Source of the DNA: Alitta virens
Lineage: Eukaryota > Annelida > Polychaeta > Phyllodocida > Nereididae
Length of the DNA stretch: 64,000 nt
Direction of reading: 5' to 3'
Assembly (NCBI GenBank): GCA_932294295.1
Contig: OW028584.1
Location: 27,551,970 to 27,615,969 of the forward strand
This document shows, piece by piece, positions 47,930 through 59,560 of this stretch. The stretch's first letter is position 1. Each line of letters starts with the position of its first letter. Position numbers and translations under genes: made by a program. The notes under the pieces were generated by a model. That model was given only the letters and a program-made list of their open reading frames with translations, was not told the origin of the DNA and made no database searches.

Positions 47930-49854
47930 GAGCATTCAACTTTCAGTTATCATCAGTTATTGTGTGCAAAGTTGTATATCAAGTATCATGAAAATATGTC
48001 GAAAATTTCTAATAAAATTCTAATTTTTTAAATACTAACTTGTATATTTAGTCTTATATATAGGATGCTCCCATTCTCTGTTTCATACAAATACAATTTT
48101 CTCTTTTTACTTGCAGCTGTGACTAGTACATTTTTTAGATGGCGAACCCTGAAGCATAAGATTCGGTATATGATCTGGCAGTAACATCATACACAAATGT
48201 CAGTTCACAGATACATGCTGTCTTAGAAACGACTTACAGTGAACATCCATAAATCGCACATTTTATGGCGCATTCCGAAACGGTACATCGTTTGAGGTTT
48301 ACCACTATTTCCGGGTTGTCAATCCTCATGTTCGGTTTGAATTTATCTCCATGGACCATTCTTGCGGTTGGAACATTCAATTCTGGGAGAAAAAAATTTC
48401 AATATAAAATAATTCTTCATCTATCAAATGGAGTATATACACCTTAAAAATTATAGAGAATTTCTTATTAATAGGCCGCAGGAGCGGCCCCGTAGGGGCC
48501 GCCCGTAGGGCTTTTATGACTAGAGATTGGCCAAAAACAAAATCTACTGTCATGCTATTCTCAGATGACCGGATCGGAACTATGTTGTCCTAGATATTCT
48601 GCGCGGCCATGATGCGCACAAAATAATAATGACCTACTTAGCTCAAATTACACAAAAATCGTTCTTTACTTTGGATTTTCCTGACAAACTTGAAGAAACT
48701 CACGTTAGAACTCCATTAATGACCATTTCTAGGTGATTCCAAGACTGGACAAGCAGTAGAACTATGGTTTTGAATGTTTCATGGGACTGGATGGGAGCCA
48801 TGTCCATTGCCATGAGGCTTGTCAACTAAATGAACGTTCGACCAATCAGAGTAGAGCTTATTTCTTTGCAAGGCCATTTTGCAAGGCAACGAGCTCTAAC
48901 AGACTCTGTGATTGGCTGTGGTGCTTAGGCCTTAGAAATTAATGCATAAGGCCTCATTGTTCATCAGTAAGACTACGCAAGCAACGAGCAGAAGGGAATG
49001 AAATAAAGCTTAATTGCAGAAGGAAATATGAACTAACAGTAATGCAAACAACATCAACCTGCAGTCCATTGATAAGATATCAGTAAAGAAAGAGGAGGCC
49101 GTTATTTTCGGGAAAAGCCCTAAAATAGCACCAGGCTATAAATAGATGTGGGCGTGGCCTAATGCAAGCACGTTCTTTTGTTTATAAACCAATCTGTGTG
49201 TTGACAACTCGGTTTTGACAGCTTGCTGATAACCCGATTTTGACAGCTGATTTGAGGGGAAAAAAACTGTATCTACAGTCAAATAGAAAGAGTTAGGTGC
49301 AGTCGATTTCTCTTGATAGTGTGACATGATAGTTGCTTGTTCAATTTGATATTTAAGCAAAAACTAACTCAGAGCATCTGACACATCTGTGTCACTGAGT
49401 AGACTATATAAAAAAAAAAACAGTGCATTACTGCCATTAGTTTTTTGTAATACTATTACAATACTAATAGTGTGATGTCATAGTAGTTTTTTCACGTTTT
49501 AAATCACATTCTAAACTGTTTAGAAAATTTGGAAAATGCTCCGTTTCCATAGCATGTAAATCTCATACAATTTCACTAATCAGTTCAGTTGGATAAGGGT
49601 TGTGATTCCTTAGAAATTTGAAAATGCTGTTTCATAACAATTTAGAGTATGGAGAAACCTTACACAATTTTATATTGAGAATTGTTCAGGAAAATTTTGT
49701 CGAGCAACAACATTTTGCTGCACAAGTTATCATAACTTGACAAAACCAGGCATAAATCCATGACAAAACTTTACTCCAATCCAGCATTACAACAACCGTT
49801 TCATTCAGTTTGGTGTTAACATTAAACTGTTTCATTATGACTTCTCAGGGGGTC
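47930..49854. other. Non-coding stretch without recognised gene
   Basis: No exon is supported. It contains a GC-rich perfect hairpin at 48484-48502 and a TATAAATAG at 49136. A splice-like stretch at 48119-48184 was judged too weak to call. Confidence 0.5.
48484..48502. repeat. GC-rich perfect hairpin
   Basis: GCGGCCCC-GTA-GGGGCCGC: an 8-bp stem with a 3-nt loop, followed directly by CCCGTAGGG, which repeats the theme. It stands out strongly from AT-rich surroundings. Function unknown. Confidence 0.85.
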
Positions 49855-50392
49855 TAGTCAAGTGGTCCGCCCGACAACTGGTCCTCTGACCAACTCGCCC
49901 GCCTGTACAGCTGGTCTGCCGGTCAGGTCAACTGGCCCGCCAGAAAGTCAACTGGCCCGCCAGAAAAGTCATCTGGTCCGCCACAAAAATTTGGAAAAAA
50001 AGAGGATTTTTTCGGAAATTACTAGGACCTTTAAATCGGATTATAAATGACCAAGTTATGCTTGATTAATGACGCAGAAGGTTACTCCCTTCATATTGGC
50101 TGGGGAGGCCGTTTCGGTGACGTGTTAATGGCGGACCGCTTGCCCTGCTAGAGGGGACGGGGCGGGCGACGGCCGTACTTGCACCCCCGCGAAGCCACTC
50201 GCGCCGACGGGCTGCTTCCCGGCGGACGGATTGACTTTGAGTTGGTTGGGCGGCGGACGGGCCGTCGGACAACGAAAATGTCGGCGGGCGAGTAGGTTTC
50301 GAAGGCGGGCCAGTCGTCCTCGGCATCGGGCCAGTGGGTCTCACGGCGGGCCAGTCGGTTGCGGACCAGTTGTCGGGCGGACCACTTGACTA
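49855..50392. mobile_element. Foldback element, copy 2
   Basis: Starts TAGTCAAGTGGTCCGCCCG and ends with the exact inverse; the perfect terminal repeat is about 28 bp. The left arm contains repeated CAACTGGCCCGCCAGAAA. The right arm (about 50100-50392) is far richer in GC than the rest of the window. The same family as 30429-31192. Confidence 0.85.
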
Positions 50393-52804
50393 TACTCCCT
50401 TCTCAGTACCAGTACCTGTTATTGGTTTGGTATTGTAAATCACTACAAAAGTGGGTTTTTTTTCTACTTGCATTTAATTGGTAAAACTGATGTCAGTCAT
50501 CTCCCTATTTGTTCCCTAACACTTATTACCTAAAGGCTTCATTGAATTATCAGTGGTCCTTACCAAATATTGACTACTGTACAATGTTAACAGTGAATTT
50601 GATTTGCTCTCACATACTATGCTGCTATGGCAGGTTAACTTTGTGAACTATTACTCATTCTAGATACCACTGTTTTACATGGATCATAACGGACTCCCAT
50701 GGCCGTGGGTTGGCAGAATATGTTGACCAAAAAATTTAGTTGATGTTTGTATAGCAATCCAATGTAGAGCAAAATTGGAAGATTTGTTTTAAGTGATATG
50801 TAATGAAATAGTCACAATTCAAACAAAATCTAAAATTGATATTATCATTGCATTTGGTATACAATAATTCAATTTAATTTGCCACCATTCTGTCGTCCTC
50901 ACTCAGAAAATTTTACCAACAGAAACAGCTTTTTAATCTAGTGGATAACATCAATGACTTCAATACAACATTCAACACCAGTACGACTGAATCAAAATTT
51001 CAAAGAATTAGGAGGGGCCAAAAACTATTAAATTGGCAAAAGATTCTTACAATCATTTGGTTGATGGGTGTTGCTTAAATATGTTTGGCTTTTTAAATGT
51101 CAAATTTCAAAATTTGAATAAATCACTTCAGTGAAATTGACTGCGACAGTGATGCTAATGAAACATCATGGGATTTTAAACATACAACAGATTATCTTAC
51201 TAAGTTATTCTTTGTCAATGGTAAATATGCATTTTTCTGGATTTTGTTTAGACAATGAAATTTAATGTCACAAATTTTCACGCTATTTCCAATAAATGGC
51301 ATGTGTTATGACAGTCGCTAACCATGTAGACCAAAATTGCTACTTAGGTATTTTCTGAAAACTGTTTGGTACAATAAATTTAAATACGTCTGAATTTCAG
51401 TCTTATACAATTTTCTGGTGTGACATGACAGTCGCTATCCAAACTAGTACCACGAATTAATTAATCAACCTTGCAAACATTATTTATTCATGTGGACTAT
51501 ATAACTATAACATTCACTTAAAAGTTAATATATTCAGGTTTATCATATATATATATATATATATATATTGTCATTTAGGTACATTTATATCTATCTATAT
51601 AGATACACAATTCATTGCATCAACAATGCAATTTCATTTAATTTTGTTGTATAGAAGAACCCTTCAGGGGCAGATCCAAAATTGTTTGCAGTGTTCCCTC
51701 TAATTTCTTATGAACAGTGATGTATTAGGCCAAGAAGGGGAGGGGGGCTAAGAACCCCCTAATTCAGTTACTGGACTAAGAATCCCCACTAAACCCCCCC
51801 CCCCCCCACCCCACCTTTGAATCTGCTACAGCTCTTAAGGGTATAAAAATATATGCCATGGTACATGTACATGACACAGGACTATCCCTGCGGCCCCTCA
51901 TGCACATTGCATTATCATATTACTAAAGATAATTAATAAGCATTTATTCATATATTAATTGGCATTAGTCATTCAATGCCCATATTAGAAATATTTTGCC
52001 TTGTATAACCATATTGTTGTATTAAGCACACAGATTTTATGTGTGGTATAAAAAATAGTGGTCTTATAATAGAACCCTGGGGTGAACCACAAGATAATTA
52101 ATACCATTAAGGGAGGCATTATGTTTGTTGTTCTTTTTTTTTTGGTCATATTTTATCATAAGCATCTTTGAGCAGCACAAAATGGACCCAAATGTTTTAC
52201 TTTTACTGATAAGGCAAATCAAAAACAAGAACCCCCCTGCCCCAAATAACTCCTAAGATTCCCATCTTTACAATGATAATGTCTTGCCATTTTGTAATCA
52301 TTATAGCCATTTGTTATGGTAACAAAAAAAAAGGAAAACTTCGAGTTATTCCTTTCCGAAGTGTTTTTATCAGCTGAAAAGTTGGGATTTGAATTATTGC
52401 ACATTCAAAAAAATATGCAAAAAAAAAACAACGAAACAGACCATATAGAGACAGATCTATAATTACTTATTTGTAATCATTGCTGGTTTTGCACCGACTA
52501 CGGAGCTCTAGAATTTACACAAAACCTAAGGGTATCTGAAGAATTTCTATCATAACTCTTAAGTTCAATTGAAGTAAGGAATTCATCTTCTTTAGATAAC
52601 TTTAAAGTAAATGTGAAAAGACATACTTCTTAAAAAGTAAATATTTCTTGTTTATTTTGATATAATTTGTAATTTAGATTCATTTAATTATTATGTTGTG
52701 GGAGTACTTAGGAATTCCTAGCTCCCGTTTGTATCTCATTATTGTTTGCTTATGATATTTCTGTAATTATATTCCATCTAGTGAAATAAAAAATAAAAAA
52801 TTAC
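50393..52804. other. Non-coding stretch without recognised gene
   Basis: AT-rich. It contains an (AT)n run at about 51545-51568 and a hAT-like MITE (51665-51831). The 3' continuation of the minus-strand fibrinogen-like gene should lie here, but I could not identify an exon. Confidence 0.5.
51665..51831. mobile_element. hAT-like MITE with poly-C run
   Basis: Left end CAGGGGCAGATCCAAA. The right end is the inverse of CTGTAGCAGATTCAAA. A long C run lies inside. The type is the same as at 23650 and 58552. A target duplication is not clear. Confidence 0.6.
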
Positions 52805-55191
52805 CTCCTTCACAGGTCATCGGTCCCAGCTGAATGTACAGATCTTCATCGGAATGGTCTGTATCTCCGGCCATTATTTGTTTCATTGGGAAATTTTCCT
52901 TTTCTGTCACTGTTCGACTTACATTAGTCATCGGACTGTAGTCGCAATTCTGGCCTGGAACAACACAATTTAAAAAAAACATAGACAGAGAAACAGTGGC
53001 TCAGCATGATGACCAGAGCCATTATTAATGTAATAGATATGATAATATCATGTATACATATATGACTTGAAGCACGTTCCCACCACAGTGGCAAATTAGC
53101 ACGGGTTGGACATGAGAAAAAACATTGACGCAACTATCAAAAATAGTATTATTAAATAAAAGAAGTAGGCCAGACACTAAGTCATCAATATGAATGGTAA
53201 TGACTTCAATAAAATAAATGAGGTTATAAATGAAGATCAATTTCCTGACAAAATTCATCATTAATGCTGTCCATTTGGAAATGCACTGGAGTGTGCAGTG
53301 ACTGAATATTATGGATCAGCTCATGAATATGACCAGCTGCCTGAGGCAGATATAATGATGAGATAAGGCTTGAGAATCCAACCACTATGACACACTTACC
53401 CCATGGATGGGATCTTCTACTTGTCGTAGGCCTATAGCATAGACAATGAATAAAATAAGAAGCACTACATTCCGCAGACACCCTTTTCACACGGCAGCCA
53501 TGTTGGCATTTAGCCTCATTGACCCTTTGTACTCAGATATTATTGTGACTTCAACGGTAGACAATAGCCTTGGTGAGGTCACAGAGTGCAAGAACAATGA
53601 AGAATTAATAATGTCATATATGACGTAATCAAAATGAGGCCAATGAGGCAAATATGCCAACATGGCTGCTGCCCAAAAAGGATGTATACACATAGTTGAT
53701 CGCATTTTTCATGGCACTGAGCCTCTTGTATAAATAGCATGTGAATTTCATCAAAAAGATAACATGGGCTCTTTCTTACACCATGCTGGATTTCAATAAA
53801 CAATCTTAGGGACTTCCTTCCAAACATCTTCATTTATGTAATGTAAAATAAATAATGATTTACTTGGATCTCTCAGAAAACCAGGAGGGCACTTGATAGC
53901 GATGCTATTAATGTGTCTTAGAGTGTTCCTTCTGGCCTCTCATACACTGTAAATTATATTATTGTCACCTGTATGAAGGCAAATAAATTCGTCTTGAGTC
54001 TTGGTTTTCCTCAATAACATGTAACATGATAACACACCTTTTACAGATCCTTCAGTATAAATTAATTCTTTGTCCGCACCAAAGTAATTATTCCATCCGC
54101 TGTCTTCCATTGCATTCCGCAGGCATCGGAGCTTAATTGTATACTGGCACGTCACAGATGACGTCACAATAGACCGAACTTGGTCGTATGAAAGATGATC
54201 GTAATTGATATTTCTTCTCAGACCAAATTTAGCATGCCCTTGGGAGCGGAATTCTGAAAGAAATGTTATAAATAGTCATATATAGATATTTATTTAATGC
54301 GCACATTGTGGCATGGCAATTCCAAGAATCGAATGCAATCAAAAATTAATTAAAAATAAATGCAGAAATTATTTTGTAAAAAGAAAATTAGGAAGTTCCA
54401 TAAGCAGTCCGGTTCGAAATTTCAGTTTTATTGATTAATTATACACTGGTCAACTAAATATTGTTTTGCCAGGTACCCAGGAGAAAAACATGTGAGCAAG
54501 ATCTCATTCAATATTTGTGTGACCCCCATTAGCTGCCATAATTTGGGGTGAACAGGGACACTTTTGAGGATTTGTTTCAGTATAACTTATCAAAAGTTTC
54601 TTGTTGTCAAACAACTTCAATGCCTAAATTTTCCCCCTAGAAAGGCAGTTACACGTAAGTGATGAAATCGTTTATTTTGAGAAATTAATATTGTATTAAT
54701 ATTGTCAACCCTCTTTTTATGCATGTTATTGTTCGTCCCTATTCACCCCAGGTATGGGATTATCAAAATATATGGAACCAGTTCAAGCACCACACCACTG
54801 CAACAACCAAATGTGGCAATTTGTTCCAGGTATTAATTCATAAAGCATGGGGGTACCTTTCAACGATTAAAAAACTAGGACTCTCCCTATCAAATAACTT
54901 TTCAATTGTAGAATTTTCAGAGTGTTCTAATAACTTGGCCAGCACTGTACAGTATTATGAAGAACTTTAAATTGGATTATCACAGTTTCCAACCTGATTC
55001 TTGGTCATGGTGAACAACAGTTTTTGCAGCTGTCCCACCAAGAGAGCAATTGATATGATTGGCAGATTTTGGCCCCGAGTCTCCATCCACATCAATGGTG
55101 TACACATCATTCTTCCGGAGTCCTCCATCGTATAACTGGGAGCAGGACCGAGCTACTCCATTTGCCGAGTTAAAAAATTGGACAAACAACA
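52805..55191 (-). CDS. Fibrinogen-like / CNTNAP-like domain gene, partial (3 exons)
   Basis: Minus-strand exons: 54994-55191, 54038-54253, 52805-52954. All junctions are GT-AG and all are phase 1, giving about 186 residues. Exon 1 has CSQLYDGGLRKNDVYTIDVD, the start of a fibrinogen-like fold (C..L...G...GVYTIDPDG type). It continues with NCSLGG and TVVHHD. Exon 2 has INYDHLSYDQVRSIV with a Cys pair (TCQYTIKLRC) and GWNNYFG. Exon 3 has NCDYSP, FPMKQIMAGDT and LYIQLGPMTC, matching the end of this domain in contactin-associated and invertebrate matrix proteins. These are extracellular recognition or adhesion proteins. No signal peptide or final stop was found, so the gene is incomplete here. A candidate upstream exon ends at about 55416. 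A MITE lies in the second intron. Confidence 0.68.
53479..53678. mobile_element. Inverted-repeat MITE in the fibrinogen-like gene intron
   Basis: The left arm has CAGCCATGTTGGCAT then TTAGCCTCATTG. The right arm has the inverse (CAATGAGGCAAATATGCC, AACATGGCTGCTG). It has no coding capacity. The right half is shared with caspase intron 5 (22052-22160). Confidence 0.75.
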
Positions 55192-55859
55192 CTGAAAGAA
55201 AATCAGGTGAACATATTACAGTTGTTATCAGAATTATTCAACCCCCTATGGGATTTGCATGAATATGTGTCAACTATAATATTGCACAGGACATAAATGA
55301 CAAATGCAATGATCATATATGTTTAAGGTCTGATAATTTGTCATATTTGGTAATACTACTGTTGTTTTGTAACAGCTATGTAATATTACATAACCTGTGC
55401 ACAAACAAACTCTTACACAAGTCGTTTTCGGGCAAGGGGTTGCTAAGGTCTGTGGGCTCATTGCTATTGTTGAATCAAGCTTTCTTTTAATCCAGATATT
55501 CTTTTTTGATCATCGCCTATATAATTCATGTTTCTGAATAGACAGTTTTTTAGGCTGCAAATTACAGAATACTGGAAGTAGTTTGGTACTTATAATATAT
55601 ATTAAAAAAAGAACTAGACAAAATTCTATGCAACTTAAAAGCAAGAAAGTTTAAATTATATTTATATATATATATATATTATTTTTATTATTTTTTTGCC
55701 TGTTCTGATTAGATAGTAAAATTTAGGTGCAAGTTTGGAAACTTTTACCTTGGATTTTTTATTGACAAAGCAATGAGCAATATAAAAGCTAAATGACCAA
55801 AGGTTAACATTGTAAAAAGATATGTAACTTTGATCATTCTGCAAAAGTCCCTCTCATAA
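55192..55859. other. Stretch between the fibrinogen-like gene and a LINE
   Basis: AT-rich. On the minus strand a possible exon around 55416-55463 (ATPCPKTT, donor GTGTAAG, phase 1) would fit before the first fibrinogen-like exon, but the evidence is thin. An (AT)n run lies near 55660-55680. Confidence 0.35.
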
Positions 55860-58240
55860 TTTCTGTATAAAATGTTTGCCAGGGTGAATTTCAAGGATAT
55901 TCGGGATAATTTCGCAAAAGATCTTGTTTTCAATGATCAATGTGGTGCTTATGACAGTGGGATTAATTTAAATCCTTCAAACCATAGAGCAATATTTATT
56001 GTCTTACAGTTGTCAGTTTCCTGCATCAAAATCAATGAAAATCAGCAATGTAGACAACAAACAGACTATGATTGTCACAAAATAGCCCCAAATGATAACT
56101 GTGTGCATATTTGTCAGACTAAAGTAAACAGTAGACTGAGTCTCTTGCCATCTAGAAGTGTTGAAACTGCCAAAATGTTTTGTGTCAGGATCACTCTCAC
56201 AAACAACAGCTTGATGAATGGTGTGATGATTTAATTGATGTTTGTTTATGCTCTGACTTTGTGTTTCCCTGGAAACATTATAACAAATACAACAAACCTG
56301 GGTGGAAAGACGATGTTAAACCCTACAAGGATGAGAGCGTCTTTTGGTTTAATATGTGGTGCAAGTCTGGCAGGCCGGGGCAGGTCTGATCTATGACTGT
56401 ATGAGAGAGGCCAAGCAGCAGTATATGTATGCTGTAAGACGGAATGAAAGACGAGAATCTCAGTTAAGAGTTGACAAAAATGGCAAAATTCATAGTCTAA
56501 GACAAATCACGAGACTTTTTTTAAGGAGATTAAAAGCATGTATCCCAGATCAACAGTCTCAACCCTGTATTAACCCTTATACCAAACCTCAGGATATAGC
56601 AGATCGTTTTGCTAGGAAGTATGAAACTTTATACAACTGTTCAGTACCTGCTACATCATGTATGGAGTATACCTACTCGTATGCCACCAACAATGTTTGC
56701 GGTGAGGATGTCCATGTCATTGATGATGCTCTTAGTGTTTAGACTGTGTCCAAAGCTGTTAATTCTTTAAACAAAAGTGACAAGAGTGATGGTGACAGGG
56801 GTTACAACTCCAATAATCTGTTATATGCAGGTCACATGTTTTACGCAGAATTATCCATTTTATTAAAATCTATGTACTACCATGGACACCAACCAGAAGC
56901 ATTGCTTCTTGCAACTATTGTCTCCATACCCCAGGATAGCAGGGGCGATATGTGTAGTGACTCAAATTATCGAGGAATTGCTTTAAGCTGTTCCATTGGA
57001 AAAGTGTTTGAGAGACTATTTCTTTGGAAGAACTCAGACAAATTGCATACCTCACCATTGCAGTTTGCCCACAAGACTAAACATAGTACTACTATATGCA
57101 TCCTGCTGGTAAACGAAATTATAAAATATTAAATTGATCACCAGTCAGATGTATACGCTTGCTTTAGAGTAAAGCGTTTGACAAGGTGCAGCATCGCAAG
57201 CTTTTTAAAATCCTCATTGAACGTGGAATACCAGCCAGTGACATTCGAGTGTTACTGGACAAAAGACAGCAAATCAGAACATCCTGGAAGGGGTATTATT
57301 CGAAGCCCTTCCCATCAAGGGGGGAATCGCTTGTTTTGCTGCTATATTGTTGAAACTGGTCGAACGGTTGCAGTCTAATGGCTCTGGTTGTTGGATTGGA
57401 GGTCATTTTCTGGGATCAGTAGTTTATGCAGATGATCTCACATTGCTGTGTCCAACTAAAAAAGGTCTTCAAGAGCAAATCAGCCTTTGTGAACAATATG
57501 GCTGTAAATATGGGATGACTTACAATCCTGTCAAGACAAAATGTGTGTTGTTTTCAAGGCAGAGAAAGGTGTCACCATGTTTGCCCCTGAATGGAATTGC
57601 ACTTCAGTGGTGTAACAATGTGAAGCACCTAGGTAATACCTTGACTTGGAACTTGAGTGACACCAAAGACCTTAAAATTAAACGAGGTGTTTTTGCTAGC
57701 AAGTGTTGCCACTACTATGGGTGTCAGACTTGGCAGTTTTCACAAAGCACTGTGAAATATTACTTAACAATGTGGAATCGATGTGTTAGGAGGTTGTTGA
57801 ACTTGCCCAACACAATTCATTGCAAATATATGTCACAGTTAGCAGGGATAACATCTCCACATGATCAAATTCGTCACAGCTTCTTGAAATTACTCAATAC
57901 AATGTTAAAAAGTGACAAGATTGTTAAATTTATTGCTGAAAGAGCAGTGGAGGACCACCAGACTATCATATCAGGCAATATCAATTATATTGAGACTGTC
58001 TACAAGAAACCTTTGACTGATTTTAGAAGCTTGGCTGAGTTAAAATTGTATTATTTACCACTTGAAGAACAGTGCACAGTTCAGGCTGTGAGACATTTTG
58101 ATTTACAATCCATTAGATTTGTCACCATTTGATAAATGCCACTTTTATATTTTCTCTGTACCATTTGAATTTATCCGAGTAATTTGTAATATGTGTCTAT
58201 ACCTGGATGCACTGTATGAAATAAATATGTATATATATCA
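55860..58240 (+). pseudogene. LINE with endonuclease end and reverse transcriptase, decayed
   Basis: The end of the endonuclease is at about 55870-56000 (SNHRAIF in place of SDHRAIF). The linker is at 56280-56740 (KPGWKDDVKPY, REAKQQYMYAVRR). RT motifs follow: NYRGIALSCSIGKVFERL (about 56967), LQFAHKTKHST (about 57060), a broken motif A near 57170 and VVYADDLTLLCP (about 57420, intact YADD catalytic box). The frame then stays open for about 260 codons to 58132 (CRRNERR is upstream; the C-terminal part has WNRCVRRLLNLP). At least three stops or frameshifts precede YADD, so it cannot be active. It ends near a TA-rich AAATAAATATG tail. Confidence 0.85.
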
Positions 58241-58455
58241 ACTATATCATAGCTCTTACCTAAGAATGCATAAGACTTAGTATATGCATTGGTTATGCAG
58301 CATTACATAGGGGCTAAAAAAAAGCTTTAATATTTGCAAAATATAGTGAATTATTACTTCCAGGAAAATTGTGATGGTTGCATGTGTCATTTATATCCTG
58401 TGCCATTTTATTGTTGACAACTGCATAAAAATCAATGACAATTACAGTCAGACTA

Positions 58456-58497
58456 ATCTATCTATCGATCTATCGATCTATCTATCTATTATCTATT
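58456..58497. repeat. (CTAT)n/(ATCG) microsatellite
   Basis: CTATCTATCGATCTATCGATC and similar words over about 42 bp. Confidence 0.9.
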
Positions 58498-58551
58498 ATT
58501 TTTTTTGGTGATTATGATGATGGTTTTTTACAGGAAAATGCCAGTAGCGGA

Positions 58552-58686
58552 TCCAGGGAGGAGGTTTATGGGTTTAACCCCCCTTCCCCCCCCCCATCGT
58601 GGCTTAGTATATTTTAATTTAAAAAATCTGTGGTCCCTCCAATATTTGTAAACAGGGCCTGTGAATTTTTTTCTGGATCTGCCCCG
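58552..58686. mobile_element. Short hAT-like MITE
   Basis: Left end CAGTAGCGGATCCAG; the right end is the inverse of CGGGGCAGATCCAG. A poly-C run lies inside. It is the third member of this type in the window. Target duplication unclear. Confidence 0.5.
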
Positions 58687-58970
58687 AATGTTTACCACCA
58701 TTTTTTGGTCCGAGTGCATTCTTGACAGGGACGTCATCACTTTTGCGAGGATTTGTGCTCCGGTTAATTAATAAATTCCAAATTTTACAATGATAACTAT
58801 AAGACAATTTTGTCCAAATGTGTAATTTATATTAAATGTTTCACTATCTTTTCAAATTTTTGAAATAAAGTTAATATTCTGCCGTACAGAGTAATATAGA
58901 TTACAATGGAAAATCCAACAAGAAGTAAAAGTTAGTTAAACAGTAGCAGATTTCAGTTGGCAAAACCAGC

Positions 58971-59560
58971 ATGAATGTGTGGTTGAAATTGACGAGGGAG
59001 TTTTTCCCCAGGCACGGATATCCCGATGTGTTCATTACCGACCAGTGGCTAAAGTTTAATGCCAGGGCAATTAAAGATTATCTGCGTGAGGTAGGAGTTG
59101 AGCAAAGGCGCACAACGGGCTACAATCCCCAGGCGAATGGCAAGTGTGAGAGATTCAACGGCACTCTCAAGCAAATACTGCGAAAATTGATCAATAATGC
59201 CAGAGATGCCTGGGAGGATCAGCTCGGCCCTGCTTTATTGGCTTACAATACCTCAGTGTCAGAGACAACGAAACACACCCCCTTTTTCCTGCATATGGGC
59301 GACGACCCCGGTTGCCCATCTCACACTTTTTGCAAGAAGAGCCCCCCCCCCCCCCCCTTGACGGCCGTCTCCAGCACCTTGCTGATGCCCTAAGAACAGC
59401 GGCCCAGGCTACGGAGCAAGAAAGCACAATAGGGCGAGACTGGCTCAACAGGCCAACCAGGGTGACGTTAATGTGGGGGATTGCATAGTCTTAAAGGCCC
59501 CGGAAACAATGACGCTAACTAGCAAATGGGGAAGGTCACCAGGGTTAGAGGCAAAGTCAT
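58971..59560 (+). pseudogene. Ty3/gypsy-type integrase core, truncated and frameshifted
   Basis: The frame from 58971 has VFITDQ (second catalytic Asp) and GYNPQANGKCERFNGTL (catalytic Glu), the retroviral/Ty3 integrase core pattern. The first catalytic Asp and all of gag, protease and RT are missing upstream. A long C run at about 59341-59357 breaks the frame. Related sequence continues in another frame (VGDCIVLKAP near 59470), which resembles the C-terminal segment after the integrase core. The GC content is higher than in the surroundings. Confidence 0.82.

Noticed and set aside
48119..48187. Plus-strand terminal exon (TTGCAG acceptor, then about 21 codons and TAA)
   Set aside because: No recognisable residues, no partner exon, and the sulfotransferase already ends in a TAG at 39941.
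53025..53133. Minus-strand exon with a transmembrane segment in the fibrinogen-like gene
   Set aside because: Splicing exon 2 directly to exon 3 gives matching phase and a continuous domain, so a membrane exon between them would split the domain.
53840..53940. EGF-like exon (CPPGF) between the fibrinogen-like exons
   Set aside because: Other frames have stops, the acceptor is poor, and the domain is continuous without it.
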